Below, piece by piece: positions 1 through 7,939 of a DNA stretch of 64,000 nt; position 1 is the stretch's first letter; the number at the start of each line of letters is the position of its first letter. Under the pieces are notes generated by a model. It saw nothing but the letters and a program-made list of their open reading frames with translations, was not told the origin of the DNA and searched no databases. The translations under genes and the position numbers were made by a program. Source of the DNA: Vibrio sp. DW001 (GTDB lineage Bacteria > Pseudomonadota > Gammaproteobacteria > Enterobacterales > Vibrionaceae); assembly GCF_029016285.1 (NCBI RefSeq), contig NZ_CP091976.1:1-64000 (forward strand), written 5' to 3'.

Positions 1-53
1 CTAGATCAATCACTCTGCGAGTGTGGGCGGTAGTGAAAGAACGTTGCAGTGGG

Positions 54-335
54 TTAGCTGTATGCATGTTGATACCCTCTATTCCGTTTGTCATAAACGG
101 TCACAATGTTGTTGTTTCGAATTAGGAAGTAGGCGCAGTCACTTTCTAAAATTCGCTTTGGCTGCCAACCTGATTCGCATTTCATTATTCTTCGCAGTCT
201 GTTCTTGCTTGGGCGGTTAGCTTTCGCCACCGCCTCTACAAGTTGTGGAAGGCTGCGACCCGTACGCTGTCGCCATCTTTCGATAGCATGGCGACTGACG
301 TTTATCTCTCCATATCGGGTGCTTATCAGTAACAT
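54..335 (-). CDS. hypothetical Mu-like phage early protein
   Basis: A 93-residue basic protein that I do not recognise. It follows the DUF3164 gene by 10 bases and has a clear GAGG ribosome-binding site before its ATG, so it belongs to the early phage operon. The N-terminal half contains a run like ISRHAIERWRQRTG-style helices (seen as VSRHAIERWRQRTG), which resembles basic DNA- or RNA-contacting helices, but I cannot name the family. It has no signal peptide or membrane segment. Confidence 0.65.
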   Translation of the reverse strand: MLLISTRYGEINVSRHAIERWRQRTGRSLPQLVEAVAKANRPSKNRLRRIMKCESGWQPKRILESDCAYFLIRNNNIVTVYDKRNRGYQHAYS

Positions 336-345
336 TCACACCTCG

Positions 346-972
346 CTATAGCTTGGCGATATCAAGAGGAATGTTTATGTATTTGTCTTCACCGTTGCGC
401 TCTTTGAAATTCAAGTAAGTTTTCGAGCTAACGACTTTCTGTGCATCATCAATAGCAGCCATGGCCTGAACCCAGCGAGCATCTTCTGAGACGCTTTTAT
501 ACTGACTGCGAAAGTCCATCACTTTCTTTACGCTGATTGAACCTTCTTTATCTGTTTCAAATAGGCCGTGAATAATAAGTTGGAGTTCGCGATTGGCATT
601 TTCAGACCAATCATTAGCGCACTCTTTCATTAGCTTCTCTGCCACCTTGAGTTCTGGGCCAAATACAAATCGGTCTTGAACACAAATACGGATCTGTTTT
701 TTGCCATCAAACGAGGTGAAGGAAGCGCCGCCTTTCTTACCGCCAATTTTGGTGTCGTACTTTTCAGCAATAAGCTCTTGGAACGCCAAGCAATCCTCAT
801 AAACTTCTTTTTTAAATTCACGAATCACCGCTTGAATTTCCAACGCGGTAGCCATGTGCTTCATAACAAAAGCGTCCATCTCGATGTCATAGTCATCAAT
901 GTTGCTTTCTTGAACTAGGCGACCTTTACGGTCTAGCTTCCAACCTTCAGGCTGTTGAGTTTGATTAGTCAT
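346..972 (-). CDS. DUF3164 family protein of Mu-like phage
   Basis: A 208-residue soluble protein that resembles the DUF3164 family found in the early region of Mu-like phages. The start is placed at MTNQTQQPEGW because a GGAG ribosome-binding site lies just before it; a longer frame reaching 1,047 has no such site and would run far into the upstream gene. The sequence has long charged helices in the middle (residues about 40-110) and a C-terminal region rich in Lys and Asp. Its role is unknown; in these phages the gene travels with the transposition genes, which suggests an accessory function in DNA metabolism. It overlaps the upstream gene by 8 bases. Confidence 0.75.
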   Translation of the reverse strand: MTNQTQQPEGWKLDRKGRLVQESNIDDYDIEMDAFVMKHMATALEIQAVIREFKKEVYEDCLAFQELIAEKYDTKIGGKKGGASFTSFDGKKQIRICVQDRFVFGPELKVAEKLMKECANDWSENANRELQLIIHGLFETDKEGSISVKKVMDFRSQYKSVSEDARWVQAMAAIDDAQKVVSSKTYLNFKERNGEDKYINIPLDIAKL

Positions 973-1171
973 TGTTTTTCTCCACGATATTGAATGTAAA
1001 AGTGCCGTCTTTTTCGGTAACTTCAACTTCGTTGAAGTCACGTGCATCTAGATCTTCAATGGCAGTTTCAAGAGTGAACAAATCATCTTTAACGGCTTCT
1101 ACTTTCTTTTCTAAGTGCTGACGTTGCTCTTCTAAAAGCTCTATGTATTTTTCTTTGCTAATGGTGTTCAT
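965..1171 (-). CDS. small coiled-coil phage early protein
   Basis: A 68-residue protein beginning MNTISKEKYIELLEEQRQ. The start is chosen at 1,171 because a GAGAG ribosome-binding site precedes it; the upstream in-frame start would overlap the previous gene. Residues about 5-40 form one continuous charged helix with heptad-like Leu spacing, followed by a short beta-prone tail. I do not recognise the family. The 8-base overlap with the next gene suggests translational coupling within the phage early operon. Confidence 0.6.
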   Translation of the reverse strand: MNTISKEKYIELLEEQRQHLEKKVEAVKDDLFTLETAIEDLDARDFNEVEVTEKDGTFTFNIVEKNND

Positions 1172-1181
1172 TGCTTTTCTC

Positions 1182-1493
1182 TCAGTTGTAAGTTGGGTTT
1201 GCACATTTGTTTTCTTGCGAGTTGATAACGGTGTTGCCTACATATTGCTGACACTCACCAGACCACCAACGCACTAGGCATTTGCTGAATCGAGCCACAT
1301 ACATTTTGTTCAAAGTGCCGTGGCGCATTTCCATCACCGCAACTGCTTTATCCATTAACTTTCTTGAAGGGTTGGTGACTTCGATAACGGGAATCGCAGG
1401 CTCGTAGTTGATGCGTAGAATTAAGCAGTCAGCTAAGGTCAATCGACCACGGGCGGTTAATACAGCCTGTTGTTTTTCATGCGAGTTCATCAT
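1182..1493 (-). CDS. hypothetical Mu-like phage early protein
   Basis: A protein of about 103 residues starting MMNSHEKQQAVLTARG, with GAGG about 9 bases upstream. It overlaps the end of the preceding gene by 17 bases. It contains several Cys (one in the middle segment SKCLVRWWSGECQQYV and one near the C-terminus), but not in an obvious zinc-ribbon arrangement. No family recognised. Its position between the MuB-like ATPase and DUF3164 matches the small accessory early genes of Mu-like phages. Confidence 0.6.
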   Translation of the reverse strand: MMNSHEKQQAVLTARGRLTLADCLILRINYEPAIPVIEVTNPSRKLMDKAVAVMEMRHGTLNKMYVARFSKCLVRWWSGECQQYVGNTVINSQENKCANPTYN

Positions 1494-1698
1494 TAGATAA
1501 TTCCTCATTGAATCGATAGATATGACCAGGTGCCAGCAAGCACTCATCAGGTCTCATTTGGTCTAAATCCACACCGCCATTTACGACATGAGCCACTCGG
1601 TCAAACTTAAATACCAAGCCTTTTGAATCCTTAACCCACAAATTAGCTTTACCCTTATGGGTCGTAATCGTTTCTTTGCTCTTACTTACAATGCTCAT
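1477..1698 (-). CDS. hypothetical Mu-like phage early protein
   Basis: A 73-residue protein that begins MSIVSKSKETITTHKG after a GAGG ribosome-binding site and lies 8 bases downstream of the MuB-like gene. The composition (short beta-prone stretches, no membrane segment) suggests a small globular protein. I do not recognise it. It is included because it has its own ribosome-binding site, keeps operon spacing on both sides and occupies the slot where small early genes sit in Mu-like phages. Confidence 0.6.
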   Translation of the reverse strand: MSIVSKSKETITTHKGKANLWVKDSKGLVFKFDRVAHVVNGGVDLDQMRPDECLLAPGHIYRFNEELSNDELA

Positions 1699-1706
1699 AA
1701 GGCACC

Positions 1707-2660
1707 TCAATCGTTGGTTTCTAATTCAGCAAACGCTTTGCGCAGCACTTGCTCACTAATGGTTTGGCCTTTGGCAAACATCGCCGCCAGTTTGAGTGTT
1801 TTGCTTAGCAATCTAAGGCCACCTGGGCGCTCACTGATTTGCAGCATTAACCCGCGTTCAGACTCGCCGTTTACGTTCCATGCATCAGCAATGGCACGAA
1901 CGTCTGCTTGCTTGGTTTTGTGGATGCCACGTTTCTTGCCTATACGTGAAAACAAACGGGCAAAATCTTCATTACGACGTCCCCCCGTAAACTGGGTGTA
2001 AACTTTGTTATTGCCCGCCATCACCATGCCAACCTCGCAATACTCCTGAATCGCTCTGAACTCCTCTAAAGCTTCATATTTCAAGTGATCAGCTTCATCG
2101 ATAATGACCAACCCATTCGTCCCAATTAGCCTGTTTCTAATCGCCCTTGCTAAAGCATCCTTTCTTCGAGGAGCGTTAGTTAGTCCTAGCTCCATCGCCA
2201 ATTCATAAAGGCAACCAACTAAGCTTGAAATGCTCGGGCTAATCGTGATCATCCATACGTTATTATTTGACTGCATGTAATTACGAAGTGTCTTCGTTTT
2301 GCCGACACCAGAGGCACCGTAAATACAAGCAATATCTGACGTTCCATGCGCATAACGCAGGTCATCGATAATCTGTTTTGCGGTTTGGGTCATCACAAAA
2401 CCAGGGTCTTTACTTGGCGTGGCATTACGCTGCTCTCTCATGCGTAACCACTGGCTCAGTTTTTCAATCATCTTGGCTGGGTCAGCCTTGTATGAACCGT
2501 TCAAGATTTGGCTGAGCGTGGCAGGTGATACGCTGATCTCTTTTGCAATCTGAGACGCTGAAACAGCCTTCGATTCTGTTAATGCTTTAACTTGCATCAA
2601 CACTTCAACGTGATTACCCGCTATTTTTTCGTTCTTATCTAATGCAATAATGTTGGTCAT
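1707..2660 (-). CDS. MuB-like transposition target-DNA ATPase
   Basis: AAA+ ATPase that in phage Mu binds target DNA, delivers it to the transpososome and stimulates MuA. The 317-residue protein has an N-terminal helix-turn-helix of the Cro type (about 34-75, with ASQIAKEISVSPATLSQILNG), a Walker A motif GASGVGKT at 115-122 and a Walker B stretch ending DEAD at 188-191, followed by a C-terminal lid region. Length fits the family. A strong ribosome-binding site (AAGGA) precedes the ATG. It is the second large gene of the early operon, downstream of the transposase, as in Mu. Confidence 0.93.
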   Translation of the reverse strand: MTNIIALDKNEKIAGNHVEVLMQVKALTESKAVSASQIAKEISVSPATLSQILNGSYKADPAKMIEKLSQWLRMREQRNATPSKDPGFVMTQTAKQIIDDLRYAHGTSDIACIYGASGVGKTKTLRNYMQSNNNVWMITISPSISSLVGCLYELAMELGLTNAPRRKDALARAIRNRLIGTNGLVIIDEADHLKYEALEEFRAIQEYCEVGMVMAGNNKVYTQFTGGRRNEDFARLFSRIGKKRGIHKTKQADVRAIADAWNVNGESERGLMLQISERPGGLRLLSKTLKLAAMFAKGQTISEQVLRKAFAELETND

Positions 2661-2692
2661 TCTTATTTCCTTAATTCTTAACTGGAGCTTTT

Positions 2693-3178
2693 ATGTCACT
2701 TCGTATAACTGAACAAAATGCCACTCATGTTTCCGATATTCCGTTTCAACACCAAGGTTGTTTCGCTGTCTTTTCAAGGCAATCAATCGTTGATGAATAC
2801 CAAAAACTGCACGACTTACTTAAATCTGAATACCCATCTTTGAATTCATCAGCGAATTTGGAAGATGATGAGTGGCAAGCGCTGATCACAGACTTGTGCT
2901 CTCGCTTTTCTCTGGTGTTTGAAAGCGATATCTATTGCTTATTCCTGATACAAAAAAGCGATCGTGAGATTCGTGCTTTACTTCGCCAACTGCAAAGAGT
3001 GTTGGCTGGCCTTCGATATGCAGAAGACGAACTTGACCACATGGGCTCTTCAACTGGTCTTTTGCTGCCTGCGTCATTTTCAAACCGCACTGACATGCTT
3101 CTAGGACGGGCGACTCTTCCACTTGTTTGGGTGCGTATGCTTGATGTTCTGGCGTTTGAAAGCGATAGATGTTCATAA
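2693..3178 (+). CDS. questionable antisense ORF between transposase and MuB genes
   Basis: A 161-codon frame with a good GGAG ribosome-binding site 6 bases before its ATG. Its first ~115 residues have protein-like composition (for example VDEYQKLHDLLKSEYPSL and DREIRALLRQLQRVL), but the end looks like antisense shadow. It opposes the phage early operon and its 3' half overlaps a minus-strand frame that also has a good ribosome-binding site. Only 32 bases separate its ATG from that of the divergent MuB gene. Either strand, or both, could be coding; I regard this frame as the less certain one. Confidence 0.35.
   Translation: MSLRITEQNATHVSDIPFQHQGCFAVFSRQSIVDEYQKLHDLLKSEYPSLNSSANLEDDEWQALITDLCSRFSLVFESDIYCLFLIQKSDREIRALLRQLQRVLAGLRYAEDELDHMGSSTGLLLPASFSNRTDMLLGRATLPLVWVRMLDVLAFESDRCS
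2886..3176 (-). CDS. small phage protein between transposase and MuB genes
   Basis: A 96-residue frame in operon orientation, 47 bases after the transposase, with GGAG 9 bases before its ATG. The middle (GQVRLLHIEGQPTLFAVGEV) looks like a real beta-rich fold. The first and last parts of the protein carry the same motif, YRFQTPE, encoded by a 20-base repeat with one mismatch (2,911-2,930 and 3,148-3,167). That suggests an internal duplication or a recombination scar. No family recognised. An antisense frame covers the same bases, so the call is moderate. Confidence 0.5.
   Translation of the reverse strand: MNIYRFQTPEHQAYAPKQVEESPVLEACQCGLKMTQAAKDQLKSPCGQVRLLHIEGQPTLFAVGEVKHESHDRFFVSGISNRYRFQTPEKSESTSL
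2911..3167. repeat. 20-bp direct repeat pair flanking a ~217-bp segment
   Basis: The 20 bases at 2,911-2,930 and 3,148-3,167 are identical except for one T/C difference (TCTGGTGTTTGAAAGCGATA against TCTGGCGTTTGAAAGCGATA). They encode the two YRFQTPE copies on the minus strand. They could mark an insertion by short-homology recombination in the gap between the phage transposase and ATPase genes. Confidence 0.8.
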
Positions 3179-3223
3179 TATTTTCTCCATTTACCCACCG
3201 ATTAAAGCGGGTTTAAATTAGCG

Positions 3224-5215
3224 TTAAAGGCGGTTTTTATTGCGTTGCTCCATTAAGCAAGCAACGCTTTCACTGAAGTTCTGGTCGTACTCGTCCTCTG
3301 CCTCCTCTTGGGGCATCGCTTTTACTGCGGTATTACCAATAGAGGTAGGACGGAAAGGCTCAACCACTTTATTTTCTGGAATGATTTCTTCTTCAAGTGG
3401 CTTCATCATTGCGGCCACTTCTAAAGCCGTCATTCGCTCAAGAGACTTAGCCGCTTCTTTGGTAGCCTTGGTATGGCGCGTTCTCTCTTTCTTAATTTCA
3501 CGGGCGGCTTGAGTATCACCAAAGGCTGCATCATCACGACATTCCGCTACACAAATATGCACACCATTCAACGTGTAAATTTCGATAGATTCGTGAAGTC
3601 TCTGTGGGTCAAATCGAGCGACAACTTTCTGCCCGATGTAATCCAACATGCGTTCATTGAAATAAAGGTTGCGACGACCTTCTAGAATTCCGCCTGCATG
3701 AAGCGCTATCTGCCCGTGCTTACTCACTTGAACGGCTTCTGCTTGCAACATCATCATATGCAGCTGGCTTGCCGTTGCCTTACGAACTGGCGCGACTTGG
3801 TAGCTGGCATTAAAGGCTTGATCAAAACTCATGTGACCACGGCAGATCTCGGTATTGCGATTCTCTTTGGCGTTGTACATTTCCACGCCTTTTGCAATCA
3901 CATTTAAGAACGCTTCTACATCAATGTTATTGCTGCCATAGTTGTCAGGTTTCGCCATTGGGTTGTCACCTGTGAACGCCCCTTCACACAGAGGATGCCT
4001 ATCGATGTATTCACCTAAACCACCATTACCAAAGGCACGTTCTATCGGTTTAGCTTGACCATGGCCTTTGCCATAAATCACGCTCGACCAGTGAAGCTTG
4101 ATTCCAAGCATTGGGATAATGCCTTTAGGGTCATCTTCCTTAACCTTGAATCGATAACGGTTAGGGACACCGCCTGTCATAGGTTTGTTAGCTGCCGCGC
4201 GGGTGTTATCCAATGTCATTTCTTTTGGGATCCCGTACTTCTCACACACGTCCATTAATGAAAGGCGAATGCTGTCGGTGTTCTCGCTTAAATCACAACG
4301 CCATCCAATAATTTTGCGGCTGTATATGTCTTGCCAAAACCACGTTTTAGGGCGAATAACATCCCCGTTGAACCACTTAACAAATACGTTGTGTTGATAG
4401 CCATCCCCGTTAATCCACTCCATGGCATGCAAGTCTTGGACGGTTCGACGTTGCGGTGGGTACATTTGATGCAGGGCGTGTTCACCTTCGCGAAGTAGTA
4501 CGCGTTGCTGCGCTGACACTTCATAGTCCAAACGACGTGACAAGCTTTTTAAACTCGGCACAGTCCAACTATGTTCTTTTGCTGCATCCAATAATCGCTC
4601 GTAGCAAACCGTCATACTTGGTTGCTCAAGGCGTAGGTAATCGCCCATAAAGAATCGCCATGCCTCTGGTGAGACAGGTGCGAATTGATTCTCTTTTTCT
4701 ACTTGAGCGGCAGCAAAATGTTTAGGTAACAAGGCAGGAGCCCAATCGCATTCGTCAAAGCCTTTTACCTTCGAACAAGCGCGACGCAACGTAGAAAGAG
4801 TGCAACCATATTCATCACAAACCGATTGGTAGGCATCCATCTTCTTTACACCGTTGCCAATCAAGGCAAAAGTCGCTTGAACTACACGCAGTGTTTGTTG
4901 CGCTTTCTCTTTAGCTTTGTTGTTGGTTTGAGCCCAATTCGCCCATAAAGCCTCACGGCAATAGCCGACAGAATCCTTGTTAGGCTTTGGTAGATTAAGA
5001 ACCTGCTCGCCAACTTTAATCTTGCCGTTAGCTTTGAGTAAGGCGGCTTGAACAGACACAGGAAGAATGCTTATGTGATATTCGTAAGCCTTAGTTCCTT
5101 GGCGCTTTCTTTTGGTCTCTGGTGTTGATAGAGACTCTAAACGTTTACGAACGTTGTATGGGTGAGTTGGAAGCTCTCCTATCCCTACACATTCTGATAC
5201 TGAAAACCATTCCAT
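3224..5215 (-). CDS. Mu-type DDE transposase (MuA-like)
   Basis: Transposase that pairs the two phage ends, nicks them and joins them to target DNA. The 663-residue protein matches MuA in length. The N-terminus (MEWFSVSECVGIGELP...) is the Mu-type winged-helix enhancer-binding domain. The catalytic triad is visible: D271 in INGDGY, D336 in TLDNTR and E392 in KPIERAFG, nearly the same numbering as MuA. The C-terminal ~170 residues end in a basic, helical tail that fits the MuB-contact region. AGAGGG precedes the ATG. It lies 11 bases after the ner-like gene, so the two are co-transcribed. Everything needed for activity appears present. Confidence 0.95.
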   Translation of the reverse strand: MEWFSVSECVGIGELPTHPYNVRKRLESLSTPETKRKRQGTKAYEYHISILPVSVQAALLKANGKIKVGEQVLNLPKPNKDSVGYCREALWANWAQTNNKAKEKAQQTLRVVQATFALIGNGVKKMDAYQSVCDEYGCTLSTLRRACSKVKGFDECDWAPALLPKHFAAAQVEKENQFAPVSPEAWRFFMGDYLRLEQPSMTVCYERLLDAAKEHSWTVPSLKSLSRRLDYEVSAQQRVLLREGEHALHQMYPPQRRTVQDLHAMEWINGDGYQHNVFVKWFNGDVIRPKTWFWQDIYSRKIIGWRCDLSENTDSIRLSLMDVCEKYGIPKEMTLDNTRAAANKPMTGGVPNRYRFKVKEDDPKGIIPMLGIKLHWSSVIYGKGHGQAKPIERAFGNGGLGEYIDRHPLCEGAFTGDNPMAKPDNYGSNNIDVEAFLNVIAKGVEMYNAKENRNTEICRGHMSFDQAFNASYQVAPVRKATASQLHMMMLQAEAVQVSKHGQIALHAGGILEGRRNLYFNERMLDYIGQKVVARFDPQRLHESIEIYTLNGVHICVAECRDDAAFGDTQAAREIKKERTRHTKATKEAAKSLERMTALEVAAMMKPLEEEIIPENKVVEPFRPTSIGNTAVKAMPQEEAEDEYDQNFSESVACLMEQRNKNRL

Positions 5216-5226
5216 GAGCTAACCCT

Positions 5227-5451
5227 CTATGCGATTTTCTTTAAATAGCGAGAAGGCCAGATCTCTTCTGGTGTTACACCGATTTTCTTAGCAATTATGC
5301 GTTCTGCCTTTGGGTACTTAAATCGCAGAGCATTTCGAAGTGTTGAACCTGCAATTCCATTTTCTTTAGCTAGCTTCTCGTAGTTTGTGCCACATTTTGC
5401 TAATGCTGCTCTTATGTCAGCTACGTGCCAGTCTCGATCAAGTTTACTCAT
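5227..5451 (-). CDS. Ner/Nlp-like phage transcription regulator
   Basis: A 74-residue DNA-binding protein of the Ner/Nlp (SfsB) family. In Mu, Ner is the first early protein and represses both the early and the repressor promoters at the start of the lytic cycle. The helix-turn-helix is visible (ALAKCGTNYEKLAKENGIAG, then STLRNALRFKYP), followed by the family-typical end GVTPEEIWPSRY. An AAGGG ribosome-binding site overlaps one copy of the GTGTTAC operator half-site. First gene of the leftward operon, immediately upstream of the transposase. Confidence 0.9.
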   Translation of the reverse strand: MSKLDRDWHVADIRAALAKCGTNYEKLAKENGIAGSTLRNALRFKYPKAERIIAKKIGVTPEEIWPSRYLKKIA

Positions 5452-5452
5452 A

Positions 5453-5514
5453 GTGTTACCCTTATGTGTTACTTAAACGCGCAAATGATTTCGCTTGCGC
5501 TCTTATGTAACACA
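5453..5514. promoter_or_regulatory. phage operator region with GTGTTAC half-sites
   Basis: The intergenic region between the divergent ner-like and repressor genes has two direct copies of GTGTTAC (5,453-5,459 and 5,466-5,472, 13 bases start to start) and one inverted copy GTAACAC (5,507-5,513). Between them is a second inverted repeat, GCGCAA (5,479-5,484) with TTGCGC (5,495-5,500). This is the layout expected for binding by the repressor and Ner. Which protein binds which repeat cannot be told from sequence. Confidence 0.75.
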
Positions 5515-5598
5515 TAGTTGATCACAAAAACTCGCAAGTCAAGGGTTTTGCGATCTTTTGTTGCGCTCCGCGCTTTTTTGATAGAACTAGGCATACCA

Positions 5599-6312
5599 AT
5601 GGATTCAGAGAAAAACTTGGCGAAAAACGACGAAAGCTCGATGCGAGCTTTATATCAAGAGCAAATAGATCGGTTTAAAGAGCGATTACTGGAAGCGGTA
5701 GGTGAAGAGTCGGTGCGCTCTTTTTCGAGGCGGTGTGGTATATCAGAGAGCGTGATACGTAAGTATTTAGCGGGGTCTTACCCCAATGTTGATAAGCTTC
5801 CACGAATTGCAGAAGCAACAGGACGCAGTATTGAGTGGCTTTTAACTGGAGCTGAAAACACTTCTAATGAAAAAATCATTTCGTTCAACGAAGAGTATGC
5901 CCTAATCCCTGGCTATCGCATTCAAGTGTCAGCGGGACACGGCTCTTTAAATCCTGATCAACTGGAACCAACCAGGCATTTAGCATTTAGGCGTAAGTGG
6001 TTGAAGTACAGAGGCTTTAAAGAAAAAGATTTAGCGATCGTGTGGGCAAAAGGTGACAGCATGGAACCAACGATTCACAACAACGATACGCTTGTAGTAA
6101 ACATGGCAAGGAAAAAACCTTCAGATGGGCACATATACATATTTAGGAATGGTGAAGAGTTGTTTGTGAAGCGCTATCAAAGCATGTTAGGTACTTGGAG
6201 CTTGATTAGCGATAATAATTTCTATAGAACCTTAGATATCCCAAAGGAAGAACAGCACCAGTTTGAAGTCATAGGTCAAGTCGTGCACATTGCAAAGGAC
6301 TTAGGCGATTAG
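5599..6312 (+). CDS. Phage repressor, CI/LexA-like with S24 peptidase domain
   Basis: Lysogeny repressor that should hold the early operon silent and self-cleave on SOS induction. From the ATG at 5,599 it has 237 residues. An N-terminal helix-turn-helix (about 33-60, SVRSFSRRCGISESVIRKYL) is followed by a linker and an S24 peptidase domain. The nucleophile is Ser154 in GDSMEPT and the general base is Lys191 in ELFVKRYQ; SAGHG (Ala-Gly near 112-113) is a likely cleavage site. A TTG start at 5,518 would add 27 residues but has no ribosome-binding site and would place coding sequence right against the operator. An ATG at 5,641 is also possible. Confidence 0.88.
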   Translation: MDSEKNLAKNDESSMRALYQEQIDRFKERLLEAVGEESVRSFSRRCGISESVIRKYLAGSYPNVDKLPRIAEATGRSIEWLLTGAENTSNEKIISFNEEYALIPGYRIQVSAGHGSLNPDQLEPTRHLAFRRKWLKYRGFKEKDLAIVWAKGDSMEPTIHNNDTLVVNMARKKPSDGHIYIFRNGEELFVKRYQSMLGTWSLISDNNFYRTLDIPKEEQHQFEVIGQVVHIAKDLGD

Positions 6313-6444
6313 ATTTAAATGTTTAAACTCGATTTAAACAGCGAACAAACAAAAACAGACAGTGTTCAATTTGATAGTCTAAATTACATAAATTAAAAAG
6401 GATTGTTCAAATCAGCTAAAATTACTCAACAGCCAAAAACGCAA

Positions 6445-6477
6445 GCGGGGCTCAAGACCTAAAATCCCAAACCCCGC
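6445..6477 (+). terminator. possible terminator stem after the phage repressor
   Basis: GCGGGG (6,445-6,450) pairs with CCCCGC (6,472-6,477) across a 21-base loop. There is no T-tract after it, so it is a weak candidate; it could also be part of the phage end structure. Confidence 0.4.
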
Positions 6478-6512
6478 ACTGTATCTAGCTTCAAGCCTAA
6501 TTTTCTCCCACT

Positions 6513-6540
6513 TGATCCCTTAAAGGTCAGCCTGATCCCT
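6513..6540. repeat. TGATCCCT repeats near the expected phage end
   Basis: TGATCCCT occurs at 6,513-6,520 and again at 6,533-6,540 (20 bases apart), followed by AGTCCCT. Repeated short sites near the end are expected for MuA-type transposase binding (L1/L2/L3). Assignment is by position only. Confidence 0.4.
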
Positions 6541-6584
6541 AGTCCCTACTTATTGTTCATATCATTAGTCTCTATACAGTCGAT

Positions 6585-7034
6585 GTGAGTTTTCCTACCC
6601 CCGAGAGTATTTTGGGTCGTGACCTATATATTGCACGGGAAAGACAGGTCCAATACATAGAAATTACGGCGACGGAAATGGAAACAATAGACGAATCTCT
6701 AATAGATGACGTCTTTTTGGTCGACTTTCATCGATTAACCGTTATGTTTGCGCAGCTACAATCGTCGTTTTGGTCAGACAAGAGCGATCAAAACTATGTA
6801 CTTGAATTTTTTGCTCAAATAGCATTGTCTCAGGACCATAATCTGTACGTAGGATTTAAAGATGGGCAAGCAACTGTCTGTGGTATGGCAACAATGTCTG
6901 AGCATACGTTGCTTATTTCAGATTTAGTATCATTGAAGAATGATCAAACAGTCATTGAGCACTTTGTAAGTAAATTAGTGGCGCGCCAAGATAGCTCGAC
7001 GATTTTCAATCAACTTATTGTATCTTCCAACTAA
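6585..7034 (+). CDS. hypothetical protein, acetyltransferase-like C-terminal half
   Basis: A 149-residue soluble protein starting at GTG with no clear ribosome-binding site. The C-terminal half (ALSQDHNLYVGFKDGQATVCGMAT...ISDLV) has the strand pattern of a GNAT-type N-acetyltransferase, but I do not see the acetyl-CoA loop RxxGxG/A, so the enzyme assignment is weak. It is the first host gene beyond the inferred phage end, and its own promoter may have been displaced by the phage. The next gene is a YieH-like phosphatase 245 bases on. Confidence 0.55.
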   Translation: MSFPTPESILGRDLYIARERQVQYIEITATEMETIDESLIDDVFLVDFHRLTVMFAQLQSSFWSDKSDQNYVLEFFAQIALSQDHNLYVGFKDGQATVCGMATMSEHTLLISDLVSLKNDQTVIEHFVSKLVARQDSSTIFNQLIVSSN

Positions 7035-7279
7035 ATTCGTCTGGTTATAGTTTGTTCATTATGAACGATTTAAAGTGATCAGCCTTGAATTTTCAATGTT
7101 AATAACGTGCCTCACTACCATTCTTCTCTGTTGTTTCTTGTTCTTTCTTTTTCAGTACCCATTATAAGTACAGGTAGACTCAGTTTAATCGTATAACTGA
7201 CCGGGCATAAAAGGTCGGTGTGATGAGACGGAGGTTATCGTTAGGTTAGTATAGCTACACAACATGAATAGGGACGGTT

Positions 7280-7939
7280 ATGACTCTGAAAGTAAATGAA
7301 ACCAAGTGTGTCATTTTCGACTGTGATGGCGTTCTGGTTGACAGTGAAAAGTTATGTTGTAAAGCGCTAGTAAACGTTTTTTCTAAATATAACGACCAAA
7401 TAAGTATCGAAGATTGTATAGCGCACTTTCAAGGTGGCAAAGTCGCCGATATTCTTACCGCCACAATAGAACGACTTAATATTAAGGTCTCGCTGGACGA
7501 TGTAGAGCCATTCTATCGAGCACAAGTACAGCAATTATTTCACGAAGAGTTAGAACCGGTGGCGGGTATTAGTGAACTTCTTGATCGTTTAACGGTAAAG
7601 GGGCTCCAGTATTGTGTTGTTTCGAATAGCCCAAAAACGAAAATAGAACGGTCCCTAGAACTTACTGGCTTATTAGATCGGTTTAAAGGTAAGGTTTTTT
7701 CTGCGTTTGATGCAAACAGCTGGAAACCTGAACCAGATTTATTACTTTATGCCGCGATGAGTATGGGCTATTCCCCTAAAGAATGTGTGTATATTGATGA
7801 CACAGCGAAAGGTGTCGTCACAGGACTAAGTGCGGGTATTCAAACCATCTATTATCGATCAAGTGCCTATAGCCCTCTATTTACGGGTGATGCGTTAGAG
7901 ATAGAAGAAATGTCTGAGTTAGAGCTATTGATTAGTTAA
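7280..7939 (+). CDS. HAD-superfamily phosphatase, YieH-like
   Basis: A 219-residue cytoplasmic phosphatase of HAD subfamily IA. Motif I is FDCDGVLVDS near residue 13, motif II is CVVSNSPKTK (about 112-121), motif III the Lys in WKPEPD, and motif IV is YIDDTAKG. The spacing and the F-SAFDANSWKPEPDL stretch resemble E. coli YieH, described as a 6-phosphogluconate phosphatase; substrate here is not certain. AGGGACGG before the ATG is a good ribosome-binding site. A strong terminator follows about 100 bases downstream, so it is probably monocistronic. Confidence 0.82.
   Translation: MTLKVNETKCVIFDCDGVLVDSEKLCCKALVNVFSKYNDQISIEDCIAHFQGGKVADILTATIERLNIKVSLDDVEPFYRAQVQQLFHEELEPVAGISELLDRLTVKGLQYCVVSNSPKTKIERSLELTGLLDRFKGKVFSAFDANSWKPEPDLLLYAAMSMGYSPKECVYIDDTAKGVVTGLSAGIQTIYYRSSAYSPLFTGDALEIEEMSELELLIS

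Larger units (their letters stand above)
1..6560 (-). mobile_element. Mu-like transposable prophage, left (early-gene) end, partial
   Basis: The block contains, in Mu order but reading leftward, an S24 repressor, a Ner-like protein, a DDE transposase of the MuA type, a MuB-type ATPase and a run of small early genes. The repressor and early operon diverge from an operator region, as in Mu. Because the repressor gene lies next to the left end in Mu, the phage terminus should fall between 6,313 and 6,584; the exact base is not determined. The rest of the phage (late, head and tail genes) would lie left of base 1. All early genes look intact, with ribosome-binding sites, so this may be a functional prophage. 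Confidence 0.88.

Noticed and set aside
3240..4650. Several plus-strand frames of 64-90 codons
   Set aside because: All lie antisense to the transposase gene and have shadow-type composition.
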